Assembly (NCBI RefSeq): GCF_050947335.1
Contig: NC_134993.1
Span: forward strand, 2,170,001 to 2,234,000
Origin: Megachile rotundata
Taxonomy: Eukaryota; Arthropoda; Insecta; Hymenoptera; Megachilidae
Length of the DNA stretch: 64,000 nucleotides
Direction of reading: 5' to 3'
A model generated the notes under the pieces. The model was not told the origin of the DNA. It was given only the letters and a program-made list of their open reading frames with translations, and made no database searches. How positions within the stretch are numbered: the stretch's first letter is position 1; the number at the start of each line of letters is the position of its first letter. Below are positions 1 through 15,603 of the stretch, piece after piece. The position numbers and the translations under genes were made by a program.

Positions 1-1203
1 ACACAATCACGATCACACAATCACGATCACACAATCACGATCACACAATCACAATCACACAATCACAATCACACAATCAAAATCACACAATCACAATCAC
101 ACAATCAAGGTCATACAATGACGATCACACAATCACCATCACACAATCTCGACCACACAATCACGATCACACAATCACGATCACACAATCACGTTCACAC
201 AATCACAAACACACAGTCGCGATCACACGATCACGATCACACGATCACGATCACACAATCACAATCACACAATCGTTATCACACAATCACGATCACACAA
301 TCACGATCACACAATCACGATCACACAATCACGATCACACAATCACGATCACACAATCACGATCACACAATCACGATCACACAATCACACAATCACACAA
401 TCACAATCACACAATCACACAGTCACAATCCCACAATCACGATCACACAATCACGATCACACAGTTACGATCACACAATCACGATCACACAATCACAGTC
501 ACACAATCACAATCACACAATCACGATCACACAATCACCATCACACAATCACCATCACACAATCACGATCACACAATCAATGTCACACAATGACGATCAC
601 ACAATCACCATCACACAATCACGCTTACACAATCACAATCACACAATCACGATCACACAATCACGATCACACAATCACAATCACGCAATCACGATCACAC
701 TATCACGACCACACAATCACGATCACACAATCACGATCACACAATCACAAACACACAGTCGCGATCACACTATCACGATCACACAATCACAGTCACACAA
801 TCACAATCACACAATCACAATCACAATCACGATCACACAGTCACGAACACACCATCACGATCATACAATCAAGGTCACACAATGACGATCACACAATCAC
901 CATCACACAATCACGATCAGTCAATCACAATCACACAATCACAAACACACAGTCGCGATCACACGATCACGATCGCACGACCACGATCACACGATCACGA
1001 TCACACAATCACAATCACACAATCAAGGTCACACAATGACGATCACACCATCACCATCACACAATCACGACCACACAATCACGATCACACAATCACGATC
1101 ACACAATCACGTTCACACAATCACAAACACACAGTCGCGATCAGTCGATCACGATCACACGATCACGATCACACAATCACAATCACACAATCAAGGTCAC
1201 ACA

Positions 1204-2055
1204 ATGACGATCACACCATCACCATCACACAATCACGACCACACAATCACGATCACACAATCACAATCACACAATCACAATATCACAATCGCAATCACAC
1301 AATCACAATATCACAATCAGACAATCACACAGTCACACAATCACACAATCACGATCACACTATCACGATCACACAATCACGATCACACAATCACGATCAC
1401 ACAATCACGATCACACAATCACGATCACACAATCACCATCACACAATCACCATCGCACAATCACAATCACACAATCAAGGTCACACAATGACGATCACAC
1501 AGTCACCATCACACAATCACGACCACACAATCACGATCACACAATTACAATCACACAATCACAATATCACAATCGCAATCACACAATCACAATATCACAA
1601 TCAGACAATCACACAATCACACAATCACACAATCACGATCACACTATCACGATCACACAATCACGATCACACAATCACGTTCACACAATCACAAACACAC
1701 AGTCGCGATCACTCGATCACGATCACACGATCACGATCACACATTCACAATCACACAATCAAGGTCACACAATGACGATCACACCATCACCATCACACAA
1801 TCACGACCACACAATCACGATCACACAATCACAATCACACAATCACAATATCACAATCGCAATCACACAATCACAATATCACAATCAGACAATCACACAG
1901 TCACACAATCACACAATGACGATCACACTATCACGATCACACAATCACGATCACACAATCACGATCACACAATCACGATCACACAATCACGATCACACAA
2001 TCACCATCACACAATCACCATCGCACAATCACAATCACACAATCAAGGTCACACA
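1204..2055. repeat. Three tandem 284-bp subrepeats inside HOR A copy 1
   Basis: The tag AATGACGATCAC recurs with its ATG at 1204, 1488, 1772 and 2056, which is exactly 284 bp apart each time. Each unit holds the same ordered set of variants: the tag, CACCATCAC, a CGACCAC unit, two AATATCAC units around a TCGCAATC, a TCAGACAATC, a short octamer patch and an ACTATCAC unit. Units differ in the second half, where 1488 carries the CGTTCAC and TCGCGATC variants and the other two carry plain GATCAC units and a CACCATCAC pair. This is an intermediate level between the 14-mer and the 4-kb HOR. Confidence 0.88.
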
Positions 2056-2849
2056 ATGACGATCACACAGTCACCATCACACAATCACGACCACTCAATC
2101 ACGATCACACAATCACGATCACACAATCACGATCACACAATCACGTTCACACAATCACAAACACAGAGTCGCGATCACACGATCACGATCACACAACCAC
2201 GACCACACAGTCACGATCACACAATCACGATCACACAGTCACGATCACACAATCAGAGTCACACAATCACAATCACACAACCACAATCACACAATCACAC
2301 AGTCACAATCCCACAATCACGACCACACAGTCGCGATCACACAATCACAATCATACAATCACAATCCCACAATCACATTAACACAATCAGACAATCACAC
2401 AGTCACACAATCACGATCACACAATCACGATCACACAATCACGATCACACAATCACGATCACACAATCACGATCACACAATCACGATCACACAATCACGA
2501 TCACACAATCACAATCACACAATCACAATCACACAATCAAAATCACACAAACACAATCACACAATCAAGGCCACACAATGACGATCACACAATCACCATC
2601 ACACAATCTCGACCACACAATCACGATCACACAATCACGATCACACAATCACGTTCACACAATCGCAAACACACAGTCGCGATCACTCGATCACGATCAC
2701 ACAATCACGATCACACAATCACGATCACTCAATCACAATCACACAATCACAAACACACAGTCGCGATCATACGATCACGATCACACGATCACGATCACAC
2801 AATCACAATCACACAATCATTATCAGACAATCACGATCACACAATCACG

Positions 2850-3450
2850 ATCACACAATCACAATCACACAATCACAATCACACAATCAAGGTCACACAA
2901 TGACGATCACACAATCACCATCACACAATCGCGATCACACAATCACAATCACACAATCACGATCACACAATCACGATCACACAATCACGATCACACAAAC
3001 ACGATCACACGATCACAATCACACAATCACAAACACACAGTCGCGATCACACGATCACGACCACACGATCACGATCACACGATCGCGATCACACGATCAC
3101 GATCACACGATCACGATCACACAATCACAATCACACAATCAAGGTCACACAATGACGATCACACCATCACCATCACACAATCACGACCACACAATCACGA
3201 TCACACAATCACGTTCACACAATCACAAACACACAGTCGCGATCACTCGATCACGATCACACAATAACGATCACACAATCACAATCACACAATCACAATC
3301 ACACAATCAAGGTCACACAATGACGATCACAATCACGATCACACAAACACGATCACACAATCACGATCACACAATCTCGACCACACAATCACGATCACAC
3401 AAACACGATCACACAATCACTATCACACAATCACTATCACACAATCACGA
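2850..3450. repeat. 600-bp segment present only in HOR A copy 1
   Basis: Upstream, the copies align at offset 4554 (tag ATG at 2578 and 7132). Downstream, they align at offset 3954 (the AATTACGATC variant at 3457 and 7411). The net difference is 600 bp. The extra stretch holds tags at 2900, 3152 and 3320, a run of CGATCAC units with TCGCGATC, and ACAAACACG units. It is tag-bearing satellite like its flanks, so either a block was lost from copy 2 or gained in copy 1, most simply by unequal exchange. Confidence 0.8.
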
Positions 3451-4620
3451 TCACACAATTACGATCACACAATCACAATCACGCAGTCACACTATCACAA
3501 TCACAATCACAATCACACAATCACACAATCACAATCCCACAATCACAATCACACAATCACAGTCACACAATCACAGCCACACAATCACACAGTCACAATC
3601 CCACAATCACGATCACACAATCACGATCGCACAGTCACGATCACACGATCACGATCACACAATCACAATCACACAATCACAATCACACAATCACGATCAC
3701 ACAGTCACCATCACACAATCACCATCACACAATCACAATCACAATCACGATCACACAGTCACGAACACACCATCACGATCACACAATCAAGGTCACACAA
3801 TGACGATCACACAATCACCATCACACAATCACGATCACTCAATCACAATCACACAATCACAAACACACAGTCGCGATCACACGATCACGATCGCACGACC
3901 ACGATCACACGATCACGATCACACGATCACGATCACACAATCACAATCACACAATCAAGGCCACACAATGACGATCACACAATCACCATCACACAATCTC
4001 GACCACACAATCACGATCACACAATCACGATCACACAATCACGTTCACACAATCACAAACACACAGTCGCGATCACTCGATCACGATCACACAATCACGA
4101 TCACACAGTCACGATCACACAATCACAATCGCACAATCACGATCACACAATCACGATCACACAATCACGATCACACAATCACCATCACACAATCACGATC
4201 ACACAATCACGATCACACAATCACCATCACACAATCACAATCACACAATCAAGGTCACACAATGACGATCACACCATCACCATCACACAATCACGACCAC
4301 ACAATCACGATCACACAATCACGATCACACAATCACGATCACACAATCACAATATCACAATCGCAATCACACAATCACAATATCACAATCAGACAATCAC
4401 ACAATCACACAATCACACAATCACGATCACACTATCACGATCACACAATCACAGTCACACAATCACAATCACACAATCACAATCACGATCACACAGTCAT
4501 GATCACACCATCACGATCACACGATGACGATCACACAATCACAATCACACAATCGTTATCACACAATCACGATCTCACAATCACCATCCCACAATCACCA
4601 TCACACAATCACCATCACAC

Positions 4621-7600
4621 AATCACAATCACACAATCACAATCACACAATCAAAATCACACAATCACAATCACACAATCAAGGTCATACAATGACGATC
4701 ACACAATCACCATCACACAATCTCGACCACACAATCACGATCACACAATCACGATCACACAATCACGTTCACACAATCACAAACACACAGTCGCGATCAC
4801 ACGATCACGATCACACGATCACGATCACACAATCACAATCACACAATCGTTATCACACAATCACGATCACACAATCACGATCACACAATCACGATCACAC
4901 AATCACGATCACACAATCACGATCACACAATCACGATCGCACAATCACACAATCACACAATCACAATCACACAATCACACAGTCACAATCCCACAATCAC
5001 GATCACACAATCACGATCACACAGTTACGATCACACAATCACGATCACACAATCACAGTCACACAATCACAATCACACAATCACGATCACACAATCACCA
5101 TCACACAATCACCATCACACAATCACGATCACACAATCAAGGTCACACAATGACGATCACACAATCACCATCACACAATCACGCTTACACAATCACAATC
5201 ACACAATCACGATCACACAATCACGATCACACAATCACAATCACGCAATCACGATCACACAATCACGACCACACAATCACGATCACACAATCACGATCAC
5301 ACAATCACAAACACACAGTCGCGATCACACTATCACGATCACACAATCACAGTCACACAATCACAATCACACAATCACAATCACAATCACGATCACACAG
5401 TCACGAACACACCATCACGATCATACAATCAAGGTCACACAATGACGATCACACAATCACCATCACACAATCACGATCAGTCAATCACAATCACACAATC
5501 ACAAACACACAGTCGCGATCACACGATCACGATCGCACGACCACGATCACACGATCACGATCACACAATCACAATCACACAATCAAGGTCACACAATGAC
5601 GATCACACCATCACCATCACACAATCACGACCACACAATCACGATCACACAATCACGATCACACAATCACGTTCACACAATCACAAACACACAGTCGCGA
5701 TCAGTCGATCACGATCACACGATCACGATCACACAATCACAATCACACAATCAAGGTCACACAATGACGATCACACCATCACCATCACACAATCACGACC
5801 ACACAATCACGATCACACAATCACAATCACACAATCACAATATCACAATCGCAATCACACAATCACAATATCACAATCAGACAATCACACAGTCACACAA
5901 TCACACAATCACGATCACACTATCACGATCACACAATCACGATCACACAATCACGATCACACAATCACGATCACACAATCACGATCACACAATCACGATC
6001 ACACAATCACCATCACACAGTCACCATCGCACAATCACAATCACACAATCAAGGTCACACAATGACGATCACACAGTCACCATCACACAATCACGACCAC
6101 ACAATCACGATCACACAATTACAATCACACAATCACAATATCACAATCGCAATCACACAATCACAATATCACAATCAGACAATCAGACAATCACACAATC
6201 ACACAATCACACAATCACGATCACACTATCACGATCACACAATCGCGATCACACAATCACGTTCACACAATCACAAACACACAGTCGCGATCACTCGATC
6301 ACGATCACACGATCACGATCACACAATCACAATCACACAATCAAGGTCACACAATGACGATCACACCATCACCATCACACAATCACGACCACACAATCAC
6401 GATCACACAATCACAATCACACAATCACAATATCACAATCGCAATCACACAATCACAATATCACAATCAGACAATCACACAGTCACACAATCACACAATC
6501 ACGATCACACTATCACGATCACACAATCACGATCACACAATCACGATCACACAATCACGATCACACAATCACGATCACACAATCACCATCACACAATCAC
6601 CATCGCACAATCACAATCACACAATCAAGGTCACACAATGACGATCACACAGTCACCATCACACAATCACGACCACTCAATCACGATCACACAATCACGA
6701 TCACACAATCACGATCACACAATCACGTTCACACAATCACAAACACAGAGTCGCGATCACACGATCACGATCACACAACCACGACCACACAGTCACGATC
6801 ACACAATCACGATCACACAGTCACGATCACACAATCAGAGTCACACAATCACAATCACACAACCACAATCACACAATCACACAGTCACAATCCCACAATC
6901 ACGACCACACAGTCGCGATCACACAATCACAATCATACAATCACAATCACACAATCACATTAACACAATCAGACAATCACACAGTCACACAATCACGATC
7001 ACACAATCACGATCACACAATCACGATCACACAATCACGATCACACAATCACGATCACACAATCACAATCACACAATCACAATCACACAATCAAAATCAC
7101 ACAAACACAATCACACAATCAAGGCCACACAATGACGATCACACAATCACCATCACACAATCTCGACCACACAATCACGATCACACAATCACGATCACAC
7201 AATCACGTTCACACAATCGCAAACACACAGTCGCGATCACTCGATCACGATCACACAATCACGATCACACAATCACGATCACTCAATCACAATCACACAA
7301 TCACAAACACACAGTCGCGATCATACGATCACGATCACACGATCACGATCACACAATCACAATCACACAATCATTATCAGACAATCACGATCACACAATC
7401 ACGATCACACAATTACGATCACACAATCACAATCACGCAGTCACACTATCACAATCACAATCACAATCACACAATCACACAATCACAATCCCACAATCAC
7501 AATCACACAATCACAGTCACACAATCACAGCCACACAATCACACAGTCACAATCCCACAATCACGATCACACAATCACGATCGCACAGTCACGATCACAC

Positions 7601-8590
7601 GATCACGATCACACAATCACAATCACACAATCACAATCACACAATCACGATCACACAGTCACCATCACACAATCACCATCACACAATCACAATCACAATC
7701 ACGATCACACAGTCACGAACACACCATCACGATCACACAATCAAGGTCACACAATGACGATCACACAATCACCATCACACAATCACGATCACTCAATCAC
7801 AATCACACAATCACAAACACACAGTCGCGATCACACGATCACGATCGCACGACCACGATCACACGATCACGATCACACAATCACAATCACACAATCAAGG
7901 CCACACAATGACGATCACACAATCACCATCACACAATCTCGACCACACAATCACGATCACACAATCACGATCACACAATCACGTTCACACAATCACAAAC
8001 ACACAGTCGCGATCACTCGATCACGATCACACAATCACGATCACACAGTCACGATCACACAATCACAATCGCACAATCACGATCACACAATCACGATCAC
8101 ACAATCACGATCACACAATCACCATCACACAATCACGATCACACAATCACGATCACACAATCACCATCACACAATCACAATCACACAATCAAGGTCACAC
8201 AATGACGATCACACCATCACCATCACACAATCACGACCACACAATCACGATCGCACAATCACGATCACACAATCACGATCACACAATCACAATATCACAA
8301 TCGCAATCACACAATCACAATATCACAATCAGACAATCACACAATCACACAATCACACAATCACGATCACACTATCACGATCACACTATCACGATCACAC
8401 AATCACAGTCACACAATCACAATCACACAATCACAATCACAATCACGATCACACAGTCATGATCACACCATCACGATCACACGATGACGATCACACAATC
8501 ACAATCACACAATCGTTATCACACAATCACGATCTCACAATCACCATCCCACAATCACCATCACACAATCACCATCACACAATCACCATC
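4621..8590. repeat. Higher-order repeat A, copy 2
   Basis: This is the second copy of HOR A, ending where the run GATCTCAC, CACCATCCC, CACCATCAC (about 8530-8580) repeats the sequence at about 4570-4620. It is shorter than copy 1 because of the 600-bp difference. It has one 14-bp unit fewer after the CGTTATC variant near 4855, one fewer CGATCAC unit before 7908, and 20 bp more near 8380-8450 (an extra ACTATCAC unit and one hexamer). Rare variants shared with copy 1 include CATTAACAC at about 6958 (2374 in copy 1) and ATTATCAGAC near 7373. No gene is visible. Confidence 0.9.
5764..6637. repeat. Three tandem subrepeats inside HOR A copy 2 (298, 292, 284 bp)
   Basis: This block is the counterpart of 1204-2055, with tag ATGs at 5764, 6062, 6354 and 6638. 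The third unit keeps the exact 284-bp length. The first is 14 bp longer (one extra GATCAC 14-mer) and the second is 8 bp longer, with an added TCAGACA octamer near 6180. Subrepeat length therefore changes in whole 14-mer or 8-mer steps after the HOR duplication. Confidence 0.85.
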
Positions 8591-9640
8591 ACACAATCAC
8601 GATCACACAATCACAATCTCACAATCACAATCACACAATCACAATCACACAATCACAATCACACAATCACAATATCACAATCGCAATCACACAATCACAA
8701 TATCACAATCAGACAATCACACAATCACACAATCACAAACACACAGTCGCGATCACTCGATCACGATCACACAATCACGATCACACAATCACGATCACAC
8801 AATCACCATCACACAATCACGATCACACAATCACGATCACACAATCACCATCACACAATCACAATCACACAATCAAGGTCACACAATGACGATCACACAA
8901 TCACCATCACACAACCACGACCACACAATCACGACCACACAATCACGATCACACAATCACGATCACACAATCACGTTCACACAATCACAAACACTCAGTC
9001 GCGATCACTCGATCACGATCACACGATCACGATCGCACAATCACAATCACACAATCAAGGTCACACAATGACGATCACACCATCACCATCACACAATCAC
9101 GACCACACAATCACGATCACACAATCACAATCACACAATCACAATATCACAATCGCAATCACACAATCACAATATCACAATCAGACAATCACACAATCAC
9201 ACAATCACACAATCACGATCACACTATCACGATCACACAATCACGATCACACAATCACGATCACACAGTCACGATCACACAATCAGAGTCACACAATCAC
9301 AATCACACAACCACAATCACACAATCACACAGTCACAATCCCACAATCACGATCACACAATCACGACCACACAGTCACGATCACACAATCACAATCACAC
9401 AATCACAATCACACAATCACAATAACACAATCAGACAATCACACAGTCACACAATCACGATCACACAATCACGATCACACAATCACGATCACACAATCAC
9501 GATCACACAATAACGATCACACAGTCGCGATCACACAATCACGATGACACAATCACGATCACACAATCACAATCACACAATCACAATCACACAATCAAAA
9601 TCACACAATCACAATCACACAATCAAGGTCACACAATGAC
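8591..9640. repeat. Degenerate partial third copy of HOR A
   Basis: After copy 2 ends, pieces of HOR A return in shortened form: an AATATC/TCGCAATC/TCAGAC set near 8670-8720, a tag at 8886, a tag at 9068 followed by the full 284-type set, then the TCAGAGTCAC, ACAACCAC and AGTCACAATCCC series at about 9280-9345, which matches 2250-2320 and 6835-6900. Order is kept but intervening parts are missing. No gene is visible. Confidence 0.7.
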
Positions 9641-12600
9641 GATCACACAATCACCATCACACAATCACGATCACACAATCACAATCACACAATCACGATC
9701 ACACAATCACGATCACTCAATCACAATCACACAATCACAAACACACAGTCGCGATCACACGATCACGATCACACGATCACGATCACACGATCACGATCAC
9801 ACAATTACGATCACACAATCACAATCACGCAGTCACACTATCGCAATCACAATCACAATCACAATCACAATCACACAATCACACAATCACAATCCCACAA
9901 TCACAATCACACAACCACAGTCACACAATCACAATCACACAATCACACAGTCACAATCCCACAATCACGATCACACAATCACGATCGCACAGTCACGATC
10001 ACACGATCACGATCACACAATCACAATCACACAATCACAATCACACAATCACGATCACACAGTCACCATCACACAATCACCATCACACAATCACGATCAC
10101 ACAATCAAGGTCACACAATGACGATCACACAATCACCATCACACAATCACGATTACACAATCACAATCACACAATCACGATCACACAATCACGATCACAC
10201 AATCACAATCACACAATCAAGGTCACACAATGACGATCACACCATCACCATCACACAATCACGACCACACAATCACGATCACACAATCACAAACACACAA
10301 TCACAATCTCACAATCACAATCACACAATCACAATCACACAATCACAATCACACAATCACAATCACACAATCAAAATCACACAATCACAATCCTACAATC
10401 ACAATCCCACAATCACAATCACACAACCACAATCGCACAATCACGCAGTCACAATCCCACAATCACGATCACACAATCACGATCACACAATCACAATCAC
10501 ACAATCACAATCACACAATCACGCTGTCACAATCCCACAATCACGATCACACAATCACGATCACACAGTCACGATCACACAGTCACGATCACACAATCAC
10601 AATCACACAATCACAATCACACAATCACAATCACACAATCAAAATCACACAATCACAATCACACAATCAAGGTCACACAATGACGATCACACAATCACCA
10701 TCACACAATCACGATCACACAATCACAATCACACGATCACGATCACACAATCCCGATCACTCAATCACAATCACACAATCACAAACACACAGTCGCGATC
10801 ACACGATCACGATCACACGATCACGATCACACGATCACGATCACACGATCACGATCACACAATCACAATCACACAATCAAGGCCACACAATGACGATCAC
10901 ACAATCACCATCACACAATCTCGACCACACAATCACGATCACACAATCACGATCACACAATCACGTTCACACAATAACAAACACACAGTCGCGATCACTC
11001 GATCACGATCACACAATCACGATCACACAGTCACGATCACACAATCACAATCACACAATCACGATCACACAATCACGATCACATAATCACGATCACACAA
11101 TCACGATCACACAATCACCATCACACAATCACGATCACATAATCACGATCACACAATCACGATCACACAATCACCATCACACAATCACGATCACACAATC
11201 ACGATCACACAATCACAATCACACAGTCACAATCACACAATCACAATCACACAATCACAATCGCACAATCACAATCGCACAATCACAATCACACAATCAC
11301 AATCACACAATCACAATCACACAATCACAATCACACAATCACAATCACACAATCACACAATCACAATCACACAATCACAATCACACAATCACAATCACAC
11401 AATCACAATTACACAAACACGATCACACAATCACGATCACACAATCACGATCACACAATCACTATCACACAATCACACAATCACACAATCACGATCACAC
11501 AATCACAATCACGCAGTCACACTATCACAATCACAATCACAATCACAATCACAATCACACAATCACACAATCACAATCCCACAATCACAATCACACAATC
11601 ACAGTCACACAATCACAATCACACAATCACAATCACACAATCACAGTCACACAATCACAGTCACACAATCACAATCACACAATCACAATTACACAAACAC
11701 GATCACACAATCACAATCACAATCACGATCACACAGTCACGATCACACGATCACGATCACACGATCACGATCACACAATCACGATCACACAATCACGATC
11801 ACACAATCGCTATCACACAATCACAATCACACAATCACGATCACACAATCACCATCACACAATCACCATCACACAATCACGATCACACAATCACGATCAC
11901 ACAATCACGATCACACAATCACGATCAGACTATCACGATCACACAATCACAGTCACACAATCACAATCACACAATCACAATCACAATCACGATCACACAG
12001 TCACGACCACACGACCACGATCACACGATCATGATCACACAATCACAATCACACAATCACGATCACACAATCACGATCACACAATCACGATCACACAATC
12101 ACGATCACACAACCACGATCACACAATCGCTATCACACAATCGCTATCACACAATCACGATCACACAATCACGATCACACAATCACGGTCACACAATCAC
12201 GATCACACAATCACGATCACACAATCACGATCACACAATCACGATCACACAATCACAAACACACAATCACACAATCACACAATCACGATCACACAATCAC
12301 AATCTCGCAGTCACACTATCACAATCACAATCACAATCACAATCACAATCACAATCACAATCACACAATCACACAATCACAATCCCACAATCACAATCCC
12401 ACAATCACAATCACACAATCACAGTCACACAATCACAATCACACAATCACAATCACACAATCACAGTCACACAATCACAGTCACACAATCACAATCACAC
12501 AATCACAATTACACAAACACGATCACACAATCACGATCACACAATCACGATCACATAATCACTATCACACAATCACACAATCACACAATCACAATCACAC

Positions 12601-12790
12601 AATCACACAGTCACAATCCCACAATCACGATCACACAATCACAATCACACAATCACAATCACACAATCACGATCACACAATCACAATCACACAATCACGA
12701 TCACACAATCACAAACACACAGTCGCGATCACACGATCACGATCACACGATCACGATCACACAATCACAATCACACAATCAAGGTCACAC
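9641..12790. repeat. Variant-rich mosaic satellite
   Basis: This stretch mixes modules seen elsewhere without one clear kilobase period. It has tags at 9636, 10118, 10230, 10680 and 10890, and CGCAGTCACAC modules with short hexamer runs at about 9828, 11511 and 12306. It also has a GCTGTCACAATCCC variant near 10522 and ACATAATCAC units at about 11083 and 11137. From about 11190 to 11400 and 12370 to 12500, AATCAC 14-mers dominate. No gene, RNA or mobile element is visible. Confidence 0.75.
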
Positions 12791-12864
12791 AATGACGATC
12801 ACACCATCACCATCACACAATCACGACCACACAATCACGATCACACAATCGCGATCACACAATC

Positions 12865-13106
12865 ACGATCACAATATCGCAATCACACAGTCACACAATC
12901 ACAATCACAATAACAATCACAATCACAATCACAATCACAATCATTATCACACAATCACAATCACACAGTCACACAATCACAATCACAATCACAATCACAA
13001 TCACAATCACAATCACAATCACAATCACAATCACAATCACAATCACAATCACAATCACAATCACAATCACAATCACAATCACAATCACAATCACAATCAC
13101 AATCAC
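12865..13106. repeat. Hexamer cassette, long run of 22 AATCAC units
   Basis: An AATATCGCAATC entry and an AGTCACAC boundary are followed by a short hexamer run broken by AATAAC and CATTATC. A second AGTCACAC boundary precedes 22 uninterrupted AATCAC hexamers at 12975-13106. The run exits through CGCTCAC rather than the ACATCAC boundary used by most later cassettes. Confidence 0.88.
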
Positions 13107-15248
13107 GCTCACACAATCACGATCAGACTATCACGATCACACAACCACGATCACACAATCACGATCACACAATCACGATCACACTATCACGATCAATCAC
13201 AGTCACACAATCACAATCATACAATCACAATCACACAATCACAATCTCACAATCACAATCACACAATCACAATCACACAATCACAATCACGCAATCACAA
13301 TCACACAATCACAATCACACAATCACAATCACACAATCACAATCACACAATCACAATCACACAAGCACAATCGCACAATCACAATCCCACAATCACAATC
13401 CCACAATCACAATCCCACAATCACAATCCCACAATCACACAATCACACAGTCACAATCCCACAATCACGATCACACAATCACGATCACACAATCACAATC
13501 ACACAATCACACTGTCACAATCCCACAATCACGATCACACAATCACGATCACACGATCACGATCACACAATAACAATCACACAATCACAATCACACAATC
13601 ACGAGCACACAATCACGATCACACAATCACCATCACACAATCACGATCACACAATCACGATCACACAATCACAATCACACAATCACGATCACACAATCAC
13701 TATCACACAATCACAATCACACAATCACGACCACACAATCACGATCACACAATCACGATCACACAATCGCGTTCACACAATCACAAACACACAGTCGCGA
13801 TCACTCGATCACGGTCACACAATCACGATCACACAGTCAAGATCACACAATCACAATCACACAATCACAATATCACAATCGCAATCACACAATCACAATA
13901 ACACAATCAGACAATCACACAATCACGATCACACTATCACGATCACAAATCGCGATAACACAATCACGATCACACAATCACGATCACACAATCACGATCT
14001 CACAATCACAATCACGCAATCACAATCACACAATCACATTGACACAATCACAATCATGCAATCACAATCACACAATCACAATCTCAAAATCACAATCACA
14101 CAATCACAATCACACAATCACAATCACACAATCACAATCACACAATCACAATCACACAATCACAATCACACAATCACAATCCCACAATCACAATCCCACA
14201 ATCACAATCCCACAATCACAATCCCACAATCACACAATCACACAGTCACAATCCCACAATCACGATCACACAATCACGATCACACAATCACAATCACACA
14301 ATCACAATCACACAATCACAATGACACAGTCAAAATCACACAATCACAATCACACAATCAAGGTCACACAGTGACGATCACACAATCACCATCACACAAT
14401 CACGGTCACACAATCACGATCACACAATCACGATCACTCAATCACAATCACAATCACACAATCACACAATCACAAACACACAGTCGCGATCACACGATCA
14501 CGATCACACGATCACGATCACACGATCACGATCACACGATCACGATCACACGATCACGATCACACGATCACGATCACACAATCACAATCACACAATCAAG
14601 GCCACACAATGACGATCACACAATCACCATCACACAATCTCGACCACACAATCACGATCACACAATAACAAACACACAGTCGCGATCACTCGATCACGAT
14701 CACACAATCACGATCACACAGTCACGATCACACAATCACAATCACACAATCACGATCACACAATCACGATCACATAATCACTATCACACAATCACACAAT
14801 CACACAATCACAATCACACAATCACACAGTCACAATCCCACAATCACGATCACACAATCACAATCACACAATCACAATCACACAATCACGATCACACAAT
14901 CACAATCACACAATCACGATCACACAATCACAAACACACAGTCGCGATCACACGATCACGATCACACGATCACGATCACACGATCACGATCACACAATCA
15001 CAATCTCACAATCACAATCACACAATCACAATCACACAATCACAATCACACAATCACGATCACACAATCACGATCACACAATCACCATCACACAATCACG
15101 ATCACACAATCACGATCACACAATCACGATCACACAATCACCATCACACAATCACGATCACACAATCACGATCACACAATCACGATCACACAATCACGAT
15201 CACACAATCACGATCACACAATCACAATCACACAATCAAGGTCACACA
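13107..15248. repeat. Mosaic satellite with AATCCC clusters
   Basis: AATCAC 14-mers fill about 13200-13370. Four AATCCC units in a row follow at about 13380-13430, with another series at 14170-14230. Landmarks shared with two distant places are AGTCAAGATC at about 13833 (also about 50392 and 63862), an AATCATGCAATC variant at about 14051 (also about 50625) and ACGAGCACAC at about 13602 (also 26793, 30459, 33979, 50058 and 63515). A deletion at about 13949 leaves TCACAAATCGCG. A tag variant reading CAGTGACG lies near 14372 and a tag lies at 14609. Confidence 0.78.
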
Positions 15249-15417
15249 ATGACGATCACACCATCACCATCACACAATCACGACCACACAATCACGATCA
15301 CACAATCACGGTCACAATATCACAATCACTCAGTCACACAATCACAATCACAATAACAATCACAATCACAATCACAATCACAATCATGATCACACAATCA
15401 CAATCACACAGTCACAC

Positions 15418-15603
15418 AATCACAATCACAATCACAATCACAATCACAATCACAATCACAATCACAATCACAATCACAATCACAATCACAATCACGATCA
15501 CAATCACAATCACAATCACAATCACAAACACAATCACAATCACAATCACAATCACAATCACAATCACAATCACAATCACAATCACAATCACAATCACAAT
15601 CAC
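15418..15603. repeat. Hexamer run, 31 units
   Basis: There are 31 AATCAC hexamers after an AGTCACAC boundary, with two variant units (GATCAC at 15496 and an AAACAC near 15526). The run ends at CGATCAC. In HOR B copy 2 the matching run (18049-18162) has only 19 units, which accounts for part of the 158-bp length difference between copies. Confidence 0.9.

Larger units (their letters stand above)
1..4620. repeat. Higher-order repeat A, copy 1 (cut by window start)
   Basis: This block is matched variant for variant by 4621-8590. Shared landmarks include TCAAGGTCATACAATG at 105 and 4679, the CGTTATC variant at 274 and 4848, the tag at 882 and 5442, at 1036 and 5596, at 2056 and 6638, and the GATGACGATCAC variant near 4524 and 8484. 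The offset between copies changes from 4574 to 4560, 4582, 4554, 3954, 3940 and 3960, which gives the indels between them: mostly one 14-bp unit, plus one 600-bp difference. The left end of the copy lies before base 1. No gene is visible in it. Confidence 0.9.

Noticed and set aside
12975..13106. Telomeric repeat
   Set aside because: The hexamer AATCAC (GTGATT on the other strand) is not a known telomere type such as TTAGGG, TTTAGGG or TTAGG, and lies internally within the satellite.
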